64,000 nucleotides of DNA from Chryseobacterium takakiae (GTDB lineage Bacteria > Bacteroidota > Bacteroidia > Flavobacteriales > Weeksellaceae). The DNA is taken from NCBI RefSeq assembly GCF_900129385.1, contig NZ_FQVO01000013.1, positions 1 to 64,000 of the forward strand, written 5' to 3'. A program made the position numbers and the translations under genes. The number at the start of each line of letters is the position of its first letter. The first letter of the stretch is position 1. Of this stretch, positions 53,104-61,929 are shown piece after piece. Below the pieces are notes generated by a model. The model was not told the origin of the DNA. It did not search any database and worked only from the letters and a program-made list of their open reading frames with translations.

Positions 53104-53598
53104 TTTATTGTATTTTTAATTATTTGATTAATTATTGCTGATTTGATATTGCAATATTACGACAATAAAATGAACCCTCCAAGTAAAAATTATGATGTAT
53201 ATCAGGGTTTTATGTGTGTTAAATTAACTTTTGGGCTAAAATATGTTTACAAATATTTAATATAAATCTAAAAAATGATTTGCGAATTTGTTAATTTTAA
53301 TGTAAAATTTTATTAATATTTTAATAGATGGTATTTTAGCTTCAATACTTAATAATCAAAATGCTGCGCATAGGATTAAAGAAAACCTGACTTATATCAC
53401 CTAAATTTGATTAAATTGCTTCACATATTAATAAAAATTAATATTTATTCTACCGCAAGTGAATTGTATAAGCGAATGATTTGATGTAAATGACTTTGAA
53501 AGTCTGTAAGTTATAATGAATGCAGAAGTATTTAGATAAAGAATTTAGAAAAAAAGATGAAAATAAAAAAGATTGAAGTTATATTTAATAGTTTTAAA
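53104..53598. other. AT-rich spacer with the small-unit promoter
   Basis: On the minus strand TTG (53182-53180), 20 bp, then TAATATTG (53159-53152), one mismatch from the -7 consensus, drives the unit containing the 27-residue peptide. The remaining 400 bp up to the nei-like gene are very AT-rich, with no gene recognised. Confidence 0.5.
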
Positions 53599-54336
53599 TT
53601 ATTGATACAATTCCTGGTCTGTTTCACAGTAAAAACTTCTTCTTTTCCCTAATCCTGTCTGCTTTTTTATCAGCTTTTGTCCGCATTTTGGGCAGATCTT
53701 TTTGGTGTGGGCGAGCCAGTGTTTCTTGAGCGTAAAATCTCTTTTCCATTCAAGGAAATCAAAGCTGTAATTTCGTGCTTCTTTAATCAGTTCTTTTATT
53801 TTTTTTGGCGGAATTTTTCCTAACAGGCTTTCCGGCTGTACCCCGATTCTGAAGAGCACTTCATTTTTAATGATATTTCCGACTCCCGAAAATATATCCT
53901 GATCCATCAGAGCATCGCAAACCATCATATCAGGATGTGATTTTAATTTCTTCTCAGCGTTCTTCGGACTCCAGATATCACTCATAACATCAGCTTTCCA
54001 GTCGATACCCGCTAAGAATTCAGAATCTACCATTTTTACATGACAGGTATAAAAATACATGCCGCCGTCTGAAAAGAGTAATGCTAATCTGAGCTGGCGG
54101 TCAGGTTTCGTCTGTTCATCCACACTGTGAGAGCCGAACATCAACAGGTGAATTCTCACCGCTACGTTATCAAATACAAGATACGTTTGCTTTCCGAAGG
54201 TTTTTATTTCCTTTAGTGTTTTTCCAACCAGGATTTCTTTATCGATCTTGGCACTTCCGGAAGCTTCAAGAACTTTTTTGCCTTCAAATTTCTGAATGCT
54301 TTCTTTCATTAAAAGTATGGAAGGACCTTCGGGCAT
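53599..54336 (-). CDS. Fpg/Nei family DNA glycosylase (endonuclease VIII-like)
   Basis: A base-excision repair glycosylase of 245 residues starting MPEGP, with catalytic Pro2 and Glu3. An H2TH region (DALMDQDIFSGVGNIIKNEVLF, about 136-157) and a C-terminal zinc-finger region follow. The finger is degenerate: CPKC is present, but the second pair is CETD, so the fourth Cys is Asp. The Arg loop GKRRSFYC is kept. The ATG at 54336 is required because Pro2 must be N-terminal after Met removal; a longer frame starts 13 codons upstream. It borders the restriction-modification island. Confidence 0.87.
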   Translation of the reverse strand: MPEGPSILLMKESIQKFEGKKVLEASGSAKIDKEILVGKTLKEIKTFGKQTYLVFDNVAVRIHLLMFGSHSVDEQTKPDRQLRLALLFSDGGMYFYTCHVKMVDSEFLAGIDWKADVMSDIWSPKNAEKKLKSHPDMMVCDALMDQDIFSGVGNIIKNEVLFRIGVQPESLLGKIPPKKIKELIKEARNYSFDFLEWKRDFTLKKHWLAHTKKICPKCGQKLIKKQTGLGKRRSFYCETDQELYQ

Positions 54337-54490
54337 GATCTTATTTTGTATTCGAGATAACAATAATTCTGCCATAACGGTTTGCCGCTTTGCGAAGGCG
54401 GGAATTTAGCGCAAAACCTCATTAGATGCCAAAACTTGAATTTAGCACTTCAATGTCATAGAAACACAAAACCCCTGCTTTGCAAAACGG

Positions 54491-54517
54491 CATTTATCGC
54501 TTCGGTGTTCTTTTCGT
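54491..54517. repeat. Imperfect inverted repeat, left end of RM island
   Basis: CATTTATCGCTTCGGTG, then TTCTTTTCG, resembles the complement of 60309-60335 (CATATTATCGCTCGGTGT, then AAAAAACGC), one on each side of the restriction-modification genes. The gap 54376-54576 has no gene. Confidence 0.4.
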
Positions 54518-54576
54518 CCGTTCGTTTTTCAGTTGTTTTGGTTGTGTGGCTGTGAAGTGTTGGCTTGTTTGTCAGA

Positions 54577-54735
54577 TTAATTGTCATTTTCCTCATTATT
54601 CAATTTATACTTTGCATACAATTGTTCGTCAATTTCTTGTGTCGATTTATTCCAGTCTATGTCAGATTCTGAAGTAAAGTTTTTAACGGAAACAAATCGA
54701 AATTTTTTTGAAGTTGCATCTTGGCTTGTTTTATT
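54577..54735 (-). pseudogene. C-terminal remnant of an Eco57I-type RM enzyme
   Basis: An open stretch of 52 codons between stops at 54736-54738 and 54577-54579 with no ATG. Its translation matches the C-terminus of the 1323-residue enzyme: KFRFVSVKNF against WKFVPIQDF, DIDWNKSTQEIDEQLYAKYKLNNEE against KIDWSKSISEIEQQLYEIYKLTNEE. It is therefore the last piece of a second, lost enzyme of the same type, directly downstream of the intact system. It overlaps the end of the 102-residue gene by 5 bp. Confidence 0.75.
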
Positions 54736-55039
54736 TTATTGGAATTGAACCCTTCATTGTGTGGTACTTTTCTGTTTGATGCCATTTGCCGTTTTCGTCT
54801 TGGTAGATGATGCCTGCGTTTTCTAAAACTTCTCTTGCAATTGTTGTTGCATCTTCAAAATGTTCAAGATTATCCTGCCAGTTTTTCAATGCAACATCAT
54901 TTGGATCAGTCATAATAAAATCATTTTTATTCCAGTCACAAATAGTATCACCATTTTCAACCCATATATCAACCCAAGCATTGATTTTTCCATCTTGAAT
55001 TAAAACCGCATCTTTTTCGTATTTAATTGCTTTCATCAT
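54731..55039 (-). CDS. Hypothetical protein at the end of the RM operon
   Basis: A protein of 102 residues with an acidic, Trp- and Asn-rich sequence (AWVDIWVENGDTICDWNKNDFIMTDPND) and a helical C-terminal half. I recognise no family. Its ATG overlaps the stop of the 1323-residue gene (TAATG), so it is translated with it. Small acidic proteins in such places can be DNA mimics or specificity helpers, but nothing in the sequence proves this. A second ATG immediately follows the first. Confidence 0.7.
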   Translation of the reverse strand: MMKAIKYEKDAVLIQDGKINAWVDIWVENGDTICDWNKNDFIMTDPNDVALKNWQDNLEHFEDATTIAREVLENAGIIYQDENGKWHQTEKYHTMKGSIPIK

Positions 55040-58000
55040 TAATCCATTGGTTTTATCATTTTTTCAATAAAAGCAATTTCTTCATTCGTCAATTTATAAA
55101 TCTCATATAATTGCTGTTCAATTTCCGAAATTGACTTTGACCAATCTATTTTTGAATTGTGTGAAAAATCCTGAATAGGAACAAATTTCCAAACGTCCTT
55201 ATTATTATCTTGAGTTACTTTTAGTACCCCAAGCATTGACCTTACAAATTTTGTTTTAATATATTTCAAACAAGACTCAGCCTCTTGAATTGTGTCAAAT
55301 GCCCCAATACTTATAAACGATTGAGTATATCCAGTACCAACTTTACCAATTACAGGTTCGCCAATTAAAGGAGTAGGTATAACTTCACCTAATGCACCAG
55401 ACCCATTACTTTTAGGAAGTAAAACTTTGAATTTATTGGTATTCTTATGGTTTTCAATGTATTTTGAAGGAATAAAACGGTAAGTCCTGTTGTTTTTTAT
55501 TAAACCAAAAATACAAACATCATTCTTATTAGTAGGTTTTTCAGTAAAAATAGATAGTTGGTCAAAAATTGAAGTTGTTAATCGTTTCTCTCTTCCATTA
55601 CTACCAATTATGTTTTTAAAGCTAGGATAATCTTTGTAAAGAGTTTCTAACTCAAATTTATTCTGAGTATATATTTCACTTTCGATTGATTTAAAGTTAG
55701 GCTCATTAGTTACTTTTTGCAAAAGTGTGTTAAGCTCCTCAAACTTTGAAAAAACACCAATTTTGGCAAACTTTTGTTTTTTATCTCTTAAAGTTATTGC
55801 AATACCTCCGGGTAATTGTACTTCTGGAAAAGCATCACTACTTTTATTAAAGTATGACTTGACTTTTAAATGTTGATCATCCAACATTTTTTTGTTCCAC
55901 TGATTAGGTGTTTTTCCAGCATTAAATAGAAATCTACCAGGGGTTACAAGGACGACCTTTTCACTCAATTGATAAGCCAAATCCATAAATAAATGATAGA
56001 TAGGATTATCACTTGTTCCTTCTCTTCTATCTTGATAAGGTGGATTGCCAACAATTACATTGAACTTCATAAGCTTGTTGTTTATTTTTATTTTTTCTCC
56101 TTGAACAAAAGTATTTTCTTTGATTAGTTCTAAGGATGTATAATTTTCTTCAATGAGATTAACATCTAATTCCAATAGGCTGTAAACTTTCCGAGTAAAT
56201 TCATAAGTAAGTTTAGAAGTTGGTATTGAATAAAATTTGCTTGCAATATTTTTTCCGAATTTCCTATAAACAGCATAAACAAATTCTCCTTGTTTAGAAG
56301 CAATATCTAATAGTTTAGTGGAATCAGAGATAGAATTTTCAGGCAAATAATTTATCATTATTTCTGTTATGCTTTCAGGAGTAACTACTTCCCATTCTGA
56401 AAGACGACCGAATTTTTTCATTGCATTACTTGCTCTTTCTATGGGAGAAATTGAGTTATCGTTAGCTAATGAATTAATGTTGTGAATTTTATAATCTAGT
56501 TCGCTTAATATAAATGGATTGATGTGTTTTTGAAACAAGTCAAGTATGGTGATTTCAAGGCTCAAATTTGAAGCAATACGCAAATTATCAGCATTCCCTT
56601 TGATGTGGTTAATGGTTTCTTGTAAAGATTTAACTCTTGAATCTGTCAAAAATACAAAGAATAAAATCCTTGCATAATACATAACAAATTGACCTTTGTA
56701 ATCATTTACTACTTCATCATCTTTTGATTTGGATTTTGCATTTTCTTCATTTTCGTCCGCAACATTATCGGAAGTATCATCTATATCAATTTCGTCTCCC
56801 TCGCCTTTTGCTGGCGGAATTTCTAATCCTTGACGAGAACCAATTTTATTTTGTCTTTCAATTTCAGCTTTGATTGCTTCAATATCCAACAAAGAATAAT
56901 CAATTGAAATAGTAGTCGCCTCATCAAATACGCTTCTAATACTTGAATATTTGCGAACTGCATCCAAAATATCAGCAGGTTGTATTTGTACAATTTTATT
57001 GTTGTTTAAAGCTACAATGGGAGATATTTCAAGTTCTTTTCGGATTCGCTCTTCTAGTTTGCTATTTCCATTTGATTCCGTATTTACATTGTAAATCTGT
57101 GATTTATGTTCCTGCATTTGGAACATTCTGTTTGGGTTAAAATCAACTAATAAAGTTTGCGGTTTCATATTGAACTTAACCACATCACCGTTAGGCTCTT
57201 TGAAATCCTTGATGTATTGATTTTGTAAACGAAAAATTGCCTGGTCATATTCTTGTGGTGAAGCAGTATCTTTTAGGTAAAGCATAGTATCCCATTCAGG
57301 AACAGTACTACCTGTAAGCATTCTGTTTACAGTCAAAGTGATTGTTTTTATATTCTCACTTTCACATTTTTTAATTTTGGATTGAACTGATTGTGTGTCT
57401 TTGAAGCTTTTTTCATTCTCAACGCCAGAAATATTTATGATTTCGTAATTACTAAGATGTTTAAACTTGTTGTTTTTGATTAGTTCTTCCAATGCGTCAC
57501 AAGATGCTCTGTAAGGCAAAACACAAACAAGGTGACGGCACATTTTGCCATCTTTCAGTTTGTCGTAGTCTAAGAAACTCAATAAATTTTCATCTGTTTC
57601 TGAACCGTCAATGACTTTTAGCAAGTCAAGTATTTCCTTTTCGTGAATAAACTTTTGATGAAGATTTGTTTTGGTGTCTTTGGTTATGGATTGTGGTCTG
57701 AAAAGTTCTGAAAAAGCATAGGTTACACCTTTCTTTTTCAGTTCTTCCATTTTTTTTCGGGAAGATTCATTGGGATTAAATGCAAAACGAATCATTTGAG
57801 GAAAGCCATAATATGGATTATCCCATTCTTTGATTTCATCTTTATTTAAGTTTTCTAAATCCCATTGTTCTTGATCTTCTGCAATGTTTGTGAATTGATA
57901 GAACGCAATAATATCATCACTTGTGAACTCACTATTCATCAAAATACGATAAGGAGTTCCAGAAAGATGAATACGAATTTTGGCATTTAATTCTTTTTCA

Positions 58001-59010
58001 ATTTTTCCAAAATCTTCAAGTGCAAAATCATTTTGTTTTTCTTCACTCTTGATTTGAGAAGCACTTAATTTTTCATCTTTATTTCTAGTTTCATTTAAAA
58101 CCTTCCCATATTCTGCCGCTCTTGCTCCAAAATGTGTTTCATCAATAAGCAATAAGTCAATTTGATTTTTAAATACTTCTTTGTGTTTGGTTTTGATTTC
58201 ATCACCTTGTAAGTCTTGCAAGGTTAGAAACAAAACGATTTTTTCATTTGCATTCTTTTTTTCGGTAATTACAGTGTCACTTGATAAGAGAGCATTATTA
58301 TCTAAAAAACAATAGCCGTCAAATTTAATATGACTTTCAACAGTTCTTTTCCATTCTTCTTTTACATCAGCCTTGGCCGAAACCACAACAATCAAATTAG
58401 CTCCCATTTCAACTGCACAACACATTGAGGTAAATGATTTACCAAAACGCATTACTGCATACATCAGCAAGTTGGTTCTGCCTTTATTTATAGCTTCCCT
58501 GAACCGTTTTACTGTTTCTTCTTGATTGGGTCGTAGTGGATAATTTTCACTTCTAATATAAGTGTGTGTAATTGGAATATGGCTCTCGTCAAAGCGATAA
58601 TATTGATATTTTGTTTCGTTGTTTTGATGTCCACTTTTTATATCTTTTATGGCTTCTTGCAGGTCTTCCTCTGTTGCGTTTTCAAAAAACTCATTGGAAT
58701 AATATGGGATTCCTTTTAAAGCGTTGGGCTTTAATCGGCTTCTTTTTAACTCGTTTTCAAGAAAAAAATGAACTGCATAATCTCTATAAAAAGTTTCGTC
58801 ATCAACTTTTGCAACATCTCCAAATTTCTTTTCAAGATTAGGGAAGTATTTGCGCCATTCATTCAATCGCATTTCGATTGGTCGGTAGGTATCGCCAACT
58901 TTTAGATAATTCGGTATTGTTTCGGTTGTAAAAGCATAGATTTGGGGTTCTACTCTTCCAATGATTAGTTCATCAAGTATATCTACATTTATATTGTTTG
59001 TATCTGGCAT
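55039..59010 (-). CDS. Single-chain restriction-modification enzyme: GIY-YIG-like nuclease, helicase, Eco57I-type methyltransferase
   Basis: A protein of 1323 residues. Residues about 15-110 (IYAFTTETIPNYLKVGDT-x-RP, then MRLNEW and RDYAVHFFLE) fit the GIY-YIG/T5orf172 nuclease pattern. A superfamily 2 helicase follows: RFGKS (about 188), DETH (about 291), SGTPYR (about 351), and QAIFRLQ (about 590). An N6-adenine methyltransferase has motif I-like LLDIASKQGEFVYAV (about 903) and catalytic NPPY (about 988); a C-terminal target-recognition region ends near 1323. The order nuclease-helicase-methylase-recognition is that of Type ISP enzymes such as LlaGI, which carry an Mrr-type nuclease instead. 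It is in an operon after an HTH regulator and a second methylase-like protein. Confidence 0.85.
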   Translation of the reverse strand: MPDTNNINVDILDELIIGRVEPQIYAFTTETIPNYLKVGDTYRPIEMRLNEWRKYFPNLEKKFGDVAKVDDETFYRDYAVHFFLENELKRSRLKPNALKGIPYYSNEFFENATEEDLQEAIKDIKSGHQNNETKYQYYRFDESHIPITHTYIRSENYPLRPNQEETVKRFREAINKGRTNLLMYAVMRFGKSFTSMCCAVEMGANLIVVVSAKADVKEEWKRTVESHIKFDGYCFLDNNALLSSDTVITEKKNANEKIVLFLTLQDLQGDEIKTKHKEVFKNQIDLLLIDETHFGARAAEYGKVLNETRNKDEKLSASQIKSEEKQNDFALEDFGKIEKELNAKIRIHLSGTPYRILMNSEFTSDDIIAFYQFTNIAEDQEQWDLENLNKDEIKEWDNPYYGFPQMIRFAFNPNESSRKKMEELKKKGVTYAFSELFRPQSITKDTKTNLHQKFIHEKEILDLLKVIDGSETDENLLSFLDYDKLKDGKMCRHLVCVLPYRASCDALEELIKNNKFKHLSNYEIINISGVENEKSFKDTQSVQSKIKKCESENIKTITLTVNRMLTGSTVPEWDTMLYLKDTASPQEYDQAIFRLQNQYIKDFKEPNGDVVKFNMKPQTLLVDFNPNRMFQMQEHKSQIYNVNTESNGNSKLEERIRKELEISPIVALNNNKIVQIQPADILDAVRKYSSIRSVFDEATTISIDYSLLDIEAIKAEIERQNKIGSRQGLEIPPAKGEGDEIDIDDTSDNVADENEENAKSKSKDDEVVNDYKGQFVMYYARILFFVFLTDSRVKSLQETINHIKGNADNLRIASNLSLEITILDLFQKHINPFILSELDYKIHNINSLANDNSISPIERASNAMKKFGRLSEWEVVTPESITEIMINYLPENSISDSTKLLDIASKQGEFVYAVYRKFGKNIASKFYSIPTSKLTYEFTRKVYSLLELDVNLIEENYTSLELIKENTFVQGEKIKINNKLMKFNVIVGNPPYQDRREGTSDNPIYHLFMDLAYQLSEKVVLVTPGRFLFNAGKTPNQWNKKMLDDQHLKVKSYFNKSSDAFPEVQLPGGIAITLRDKKQKFAKIGVFSKFEELNTLLQKVTNEPNFKSIESEIYTQNKFELETLYKDYPSFKNIIGSNGREKRLTTSIFDQLSIFTEKPTNKNDVCIFGLIKNNRTYRFIPSKYIENHKNTNKFKVLLPKSNGSGALGEVIPTPLIGEPVIGKVGTGYTQSFISIGAFDTIQEAESCLKYIKTKFVRSMLGVLKVTQDNNKDVWKFVPIQDFSHNSKIDWSKSISEIEQQLYEIYKLTNEEIAFIEKMIKPMD

Positions 59011-59013
59011 AGT

Positions 59014-59994
59014 TTACTTTTCTAAAAGGGATATAAATTTTATCGGTTTTTCTATATCCCAATCCATAATGTTGCAATAAATGCCATTGTGTGATTTTAT
59101 ATTTTGAGTTTCACAACCTTTGCATTTCCTTATTTCTGTTCTAGTTTCAAAAAAATCTGGAATTTCTATTGTTTTATCTTTACAACTGTTCGGAATCACA
59201 CCTTTTAGACCGTCCATTTGCCAAATATTCCAAGAAATAATTTCTGCAATATTTTGTATGTAATTAAGTGGTGGTTCAGTTTCAAATTTTTGATTAAAGT
59301 TTTCAATGAATGTTATCAGCAATGCTTCACGAGCCAAGAGCAAACTATCTCCTTGCCATTCAAAGCCGTAAGTGCTTTTATATGCGGTTTCAACCGCTTC
59401 AAACCATTCATTAATTGAGTCCAAATTCTCATTAACAACTCTTAACTTTCTGTCTAAAATTCCAATTCTGTTTTCAATTTGAATAATCTCTCCTGTTGTC
59501 GTGTCGTATCTGCTAACAAGATACGGTGCTTCTCCGCAAGAAATTTCTAGTCGTGTATCACGAACATAATCAAGCCAAGTTTTACTTACTGGAAATACGA
59601 TTTTTTCTTTAGTTGTTTTCCAAGATTTAGTTCCGTTCTTCAATAAGATTTCTTTATTGAAAACACCATCTTTGCCAAACCAAGAATTGTCAACCAAATT
59701 ATTTTGTGCGTTACATATCCAAGAAGGCGTAAAAACTTCTGCCATTTCTTTGGAACGAGATAATTGCAAAATTTTGTCTTTGTGAACTCTTGGCATTATT
59801 ACATTGCCTTTTTCTCCTGTGATTAATTCTGGAAATATTTCACAATTGAATCTGTATGAATCTCCAAAGTGTTCGTAATTGTCTGTCGCCCAAAAAATAT
59901 TTTTTTGAGTGGTTTGGTCTCGCAGTAGTATGCCAAGAACGTCAGGATACTTCTCAATTAACTCATTTTCTAATATGTCGATAACTACTTGCAC
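59014..59994 (-). CDS. Methyltransferase-like companion of the RM enzyme
   Basis: A protein of 326 residues, probably of the group annotated as restriction endonuclease subunit M. KEMAEVFTPSWIC near residue 83 is motif X of adenine methylases, and LEISCGEAPYLVSRYD near 150 resembles motif I. There is no NPPY, so it lacks the catalytic motif IV. A CKGCETQ pair and CNIMDWD lie near the end. It may assist SAM binding, recognition or modification by the large enzyme. Its start overlaps the HTH gene by 10 bp and its stop is 3 bp before the large gene. Confidence 0.78.
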   Translation of the reverse strand: MQVVIDILENELIEKYPDVLGILLRDQTTQKNIFWATDNYEHFGDSYRFNCEIFPELITGEKGNVIMPRVHKDKILQLSRSKEMAEVFTPSWICNAQNNLVDNSWFGKDGVFNKEILLKNGTKSWKTTKEKIVFPVSKTWLDYVRDTRLEISCGEAPYLVSRYDTTTGEIIQIENRIGILDRKLRVVNENLDSINEWFEAVETAYKSTYGFEWQGDSLLLAREALLITFIENFNQKFETEPPLNYIQNIAEIISWNIWQMDGLKGVIPNSCKDKTIEIPDFFETRTEIRKCKGCETQNIKSHNGIYCNIMDWDIEKPIKFISLLEK

Positions 59995-60194
59995 TTGTAT
60001 ACTTCTTCGTTAGTTTTTAAAAGTTCTTTTACATCAATATTTAGAATGTTTGCTATTTCATAAAGTACTTCAAGTCTTGGTTGTTGTCGATTTTGCACAT
60101 AACCGTTTACCATATTGTAGCTTTTGCCAAGCTGTTCGGCTAACCAAGTTTGCTTTATTCCTTTTTCTTCAAGTACTTCTTTAATTCTGTTCAT
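59985..60194 (-). CDS. HTH (XRE-type) controller of the RM operon
   Basis: A protein of 69 residues that is almost entirely one Cro/C1-type HTH (IKQTWLAEQLGKSYNMVNGYVQ, recognition helix around residues 26-40). It is like the C-proteins that time expression of restriction-modification systems. The gene is first in the operon and overlaps the next by 10 bp. The consensus promoter is 23 bp upstream, where it may act on itself. Confidence 0.88.
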   Translation of the reverse strand: MNRIKEVLEEKGIKQTWLAEQLGKSYNMVNGYVQNRQQPRLEVLYEIANILNIDVKELLKTNEEVYKCK

Positions 60195-60217
60195 TGTTGT
60201 CTAAAGATGTCAAGTCA

Positions 60218-60225
60218 CAAATTTA
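60218..60225 (-). promoter_or_regulatory. -7 element TAAATTTG of the RM operon
   Basis: An exact TAnnTTTG match on the minus strand, 23 bp before the ATG at 60194. The nearest upstream TTG is 27 bp away, longer than the usual spacer. The short GTCAAGTCAC and GTCTAAAGATGTC runs between promoter and gene may contain an operator. Confidence 0.6.
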
Positions 60226-60308
60226 ATTTTTATTTTTTAATATCTCGTTTTTCAATATAAAAAATGTTTGAATAATTATCTATGTTTTTGTCTGTGCGTT
60301 GTGGGTCT

Positions 60309-60335
60309 GCGTTTTTTACACCGAGCGATAATATG
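60309..60335. repeat. Imperfect inverted repeat, right end of RM island
   Basis: GCGTTTTTTACACCGAGCG then ATAATATG; its complement resembles 54491-54517. The rest of 60195-60423 carries only the RM and dgt promoter regions. Confidence 0.4.
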
Positions 60336-60423
60336 GCTCTATTAAACACCGTACATAAGCAGCTGATAAAAAATGATGATGATGTATCGAAAAAAAATAA
60401 ATTTGAACTAATTTTGGCACATG

Positions 60424-61779
60424 ATGAACTTAAACCAGATTTTCACGAATCAGCGTACAGGCAACAATCCGAACACAAAAGCTTCAAGAACGGATTTCCA
60501 GAGAGACTTTGACCGAATTATATTTTCATCGGCATTCAGAAGGCTTCAGAATAAGACTCAGGTTTTTCCTTTGCCGGGAAGTGTTTTTGTGCACAACCGT
60601 CTTACTCATTCACTGGAAGTTTCTTCTGTGGGAAGAAGTCTGGGAAGCGTAATGGGGGAGTTTATTAACGATCAGTACAAGAATGATCTTACGGAAGATG
60701 CCAAAAATTTCTATCTCCATAATTTAGGAAATGTCATTGCTGCGGCGTGTCTTTGCCATGATGTGGGAAATCCGGCGTTTGGACATTCCGGGGAAGATGC
60801 TATTGCAAGCTATTTCGAAAGAAATGAAACTGATCTTAAGCCAAAATTCAGCGAAAAAGAATGGGCCGATCTGATGAATTTCGAGGGAAATGCGAATGCT
60901 ATCAGAGTTTTGGCACAGCAGCAGCAGGGAAAAGATGCCGGAGGAATTCAGCTTACCTTTTCAACGCTGGCAAGCATCGCTAAGTATCCTTGTGAAGCTA
61001 TTGCCAAAAAGAAAGGATTTATTCATCGTAAAAAATTTGGTTTTTTTCAAAATGAGAAAGATATTTTTCTTGAAATTGCTAAAGAAACCAACCTGATCTC
61101 AGAAAGTGAAGAGCCTTGTATTTTCAAAAGACACCCATTTGTGTGGCTGGTGGAGGCCGCTGATGATATCTGCTATAACATTATTGATATGGAAGATGCG
61201 CACCGCCTCGGAATTGTTTCCACTGCCGATTGCAAAAACCTGTTTTTCGAGCTGGTAAAATCAGAAACGGACGATGTAAAGCGTATAGAAAGCAAGCTGA
61301 ACTCTATTTCTAATGAAAATGAACAGATTTCATACCTTCGTGCGAAAGTTATTAACGCGCTGATCAACCAATCGCTCGAAATGTATAAACAAAACTTTGA
61401 TACAATTCTGAAAGGAAATCTAGATACAGCACTCCTGGATCTTTATAAAACCGAAAATAAAACATTACAGGATATTGAAAGTTTTTCTATAGAAAAAATA
61501 TACAATCATAAAGCAGTGGTAGAAATTGAAAATGCCGGATATAATGTAATGTATGAACTTTTGGACCATTTTATTCCATCGATTTTGAAGCAGGAATACG
61601 AAAGGAAATCTTATGACAAAAAAGCATTAAAGCTTCTCCCGCAACAATTTGTCTATCAAAACGGAACTGATTATCAAAAGGTTTTGGGAGTAATTGATTT
61701 TGTCTCCGGAATGACGGATAATTTTGCCACGGATCTTTACCGTAAAATAAAAGGAATTGATATTGGAATGACGATGTAA
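60424..61779 (+). CDS. dgt: Deoxyguanosinetriphosphate triphosphohydrolase-like protein
   Basis: A protein of 451 residues of the HD-domain dNTPase family. IFSSAFRRLQNKTQVFPLP at about 33-51 and NRLTHSLEVS (His near 63) are family landmarks, and His112-Asp113 in CHDVGNPAFGHSGE is the metal site. It hydrolyses dGTP, and possibly other dNTPs, to the nucleoside and triphosphate. The second of two adjacent ATGs (60424) is chosen because MNLNQIF is the usual opening. A TAATTTTG at 60409-60416 is near the start and would give an extremely short leader. It flanks the RM island. Confidence 0.92.
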   Translation: MNLNQIFTNQRTGNNPNTKASRTDFQRDFDRIIFSSAFRRLQNKTQVFPLPGSVFVHNRLTHSLEVSSVGRSLGSVMGEFINDQYKNDLTEDAKNFYLHNLGNVIAAACLCHDVGNPAFGHSGEDAIASYFERNETDLKPKFSEKEWADLMNFEGNANAIRVLAQQQQGKDAGGIQLTFSTLASIAKYPCEAIAKKKGFIHRKKFGFFQNEKDIFLEIAKETNLISESEEPCIFKRHPFVWLVEAADDICYNIIDMEDAHRLGIVSTADCKNLFFELVKSETDDVKRIESKLNSISNENEQISYLRAKVINALINQSLEMYKQNFDTILKGNLDTALLDLYKTENKTLQDIESFSIEKIYNHKAVVEIENAGYNVMYELLDHFIPSILKQEYERKSYDKKALKLLPQQFVYQNGTDYQKVLGVIDFVSGMTDNFATDLYRKIKGIDIGMTM

Positions 61780-61837
61780 TTGAACAGTATTGCTAAAAAG
61801 CTATTTTATCTTTTAAAATTAAACAAGTATATAAATT

Positions 61838-61873
61838 AAACCGAATGCATCTAAAGTATTCGGTTTTCTTTTT
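61838..61873 (+). terminator. Terminator after dgt
   Basis: Perfect 9-bp stem AAACCGAAT/ATTCGGTTT around an 11-nt loop with a T-rich tail. Confidence 0.8.
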
Positions 61874-61929
61874 AAAACAAAAACCCTATCTTTATAAGAA
61901 ATACAATTTGAAATTAAAAAATTAAAACT

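Noticed and set aside
54480..54677. 65-codon plus-strand frame between nei-like and RM genes
   Set aside because: It is antisense to the recognisable RM-enzyme remnant on the minus strand.
60282..60512. 76-codon plus-strand frame overlapping the start of dgt
   Set aside because: It overlaps the conserved dGTPase N-terminus in another frame and the inverted-repeat end; no motifs.
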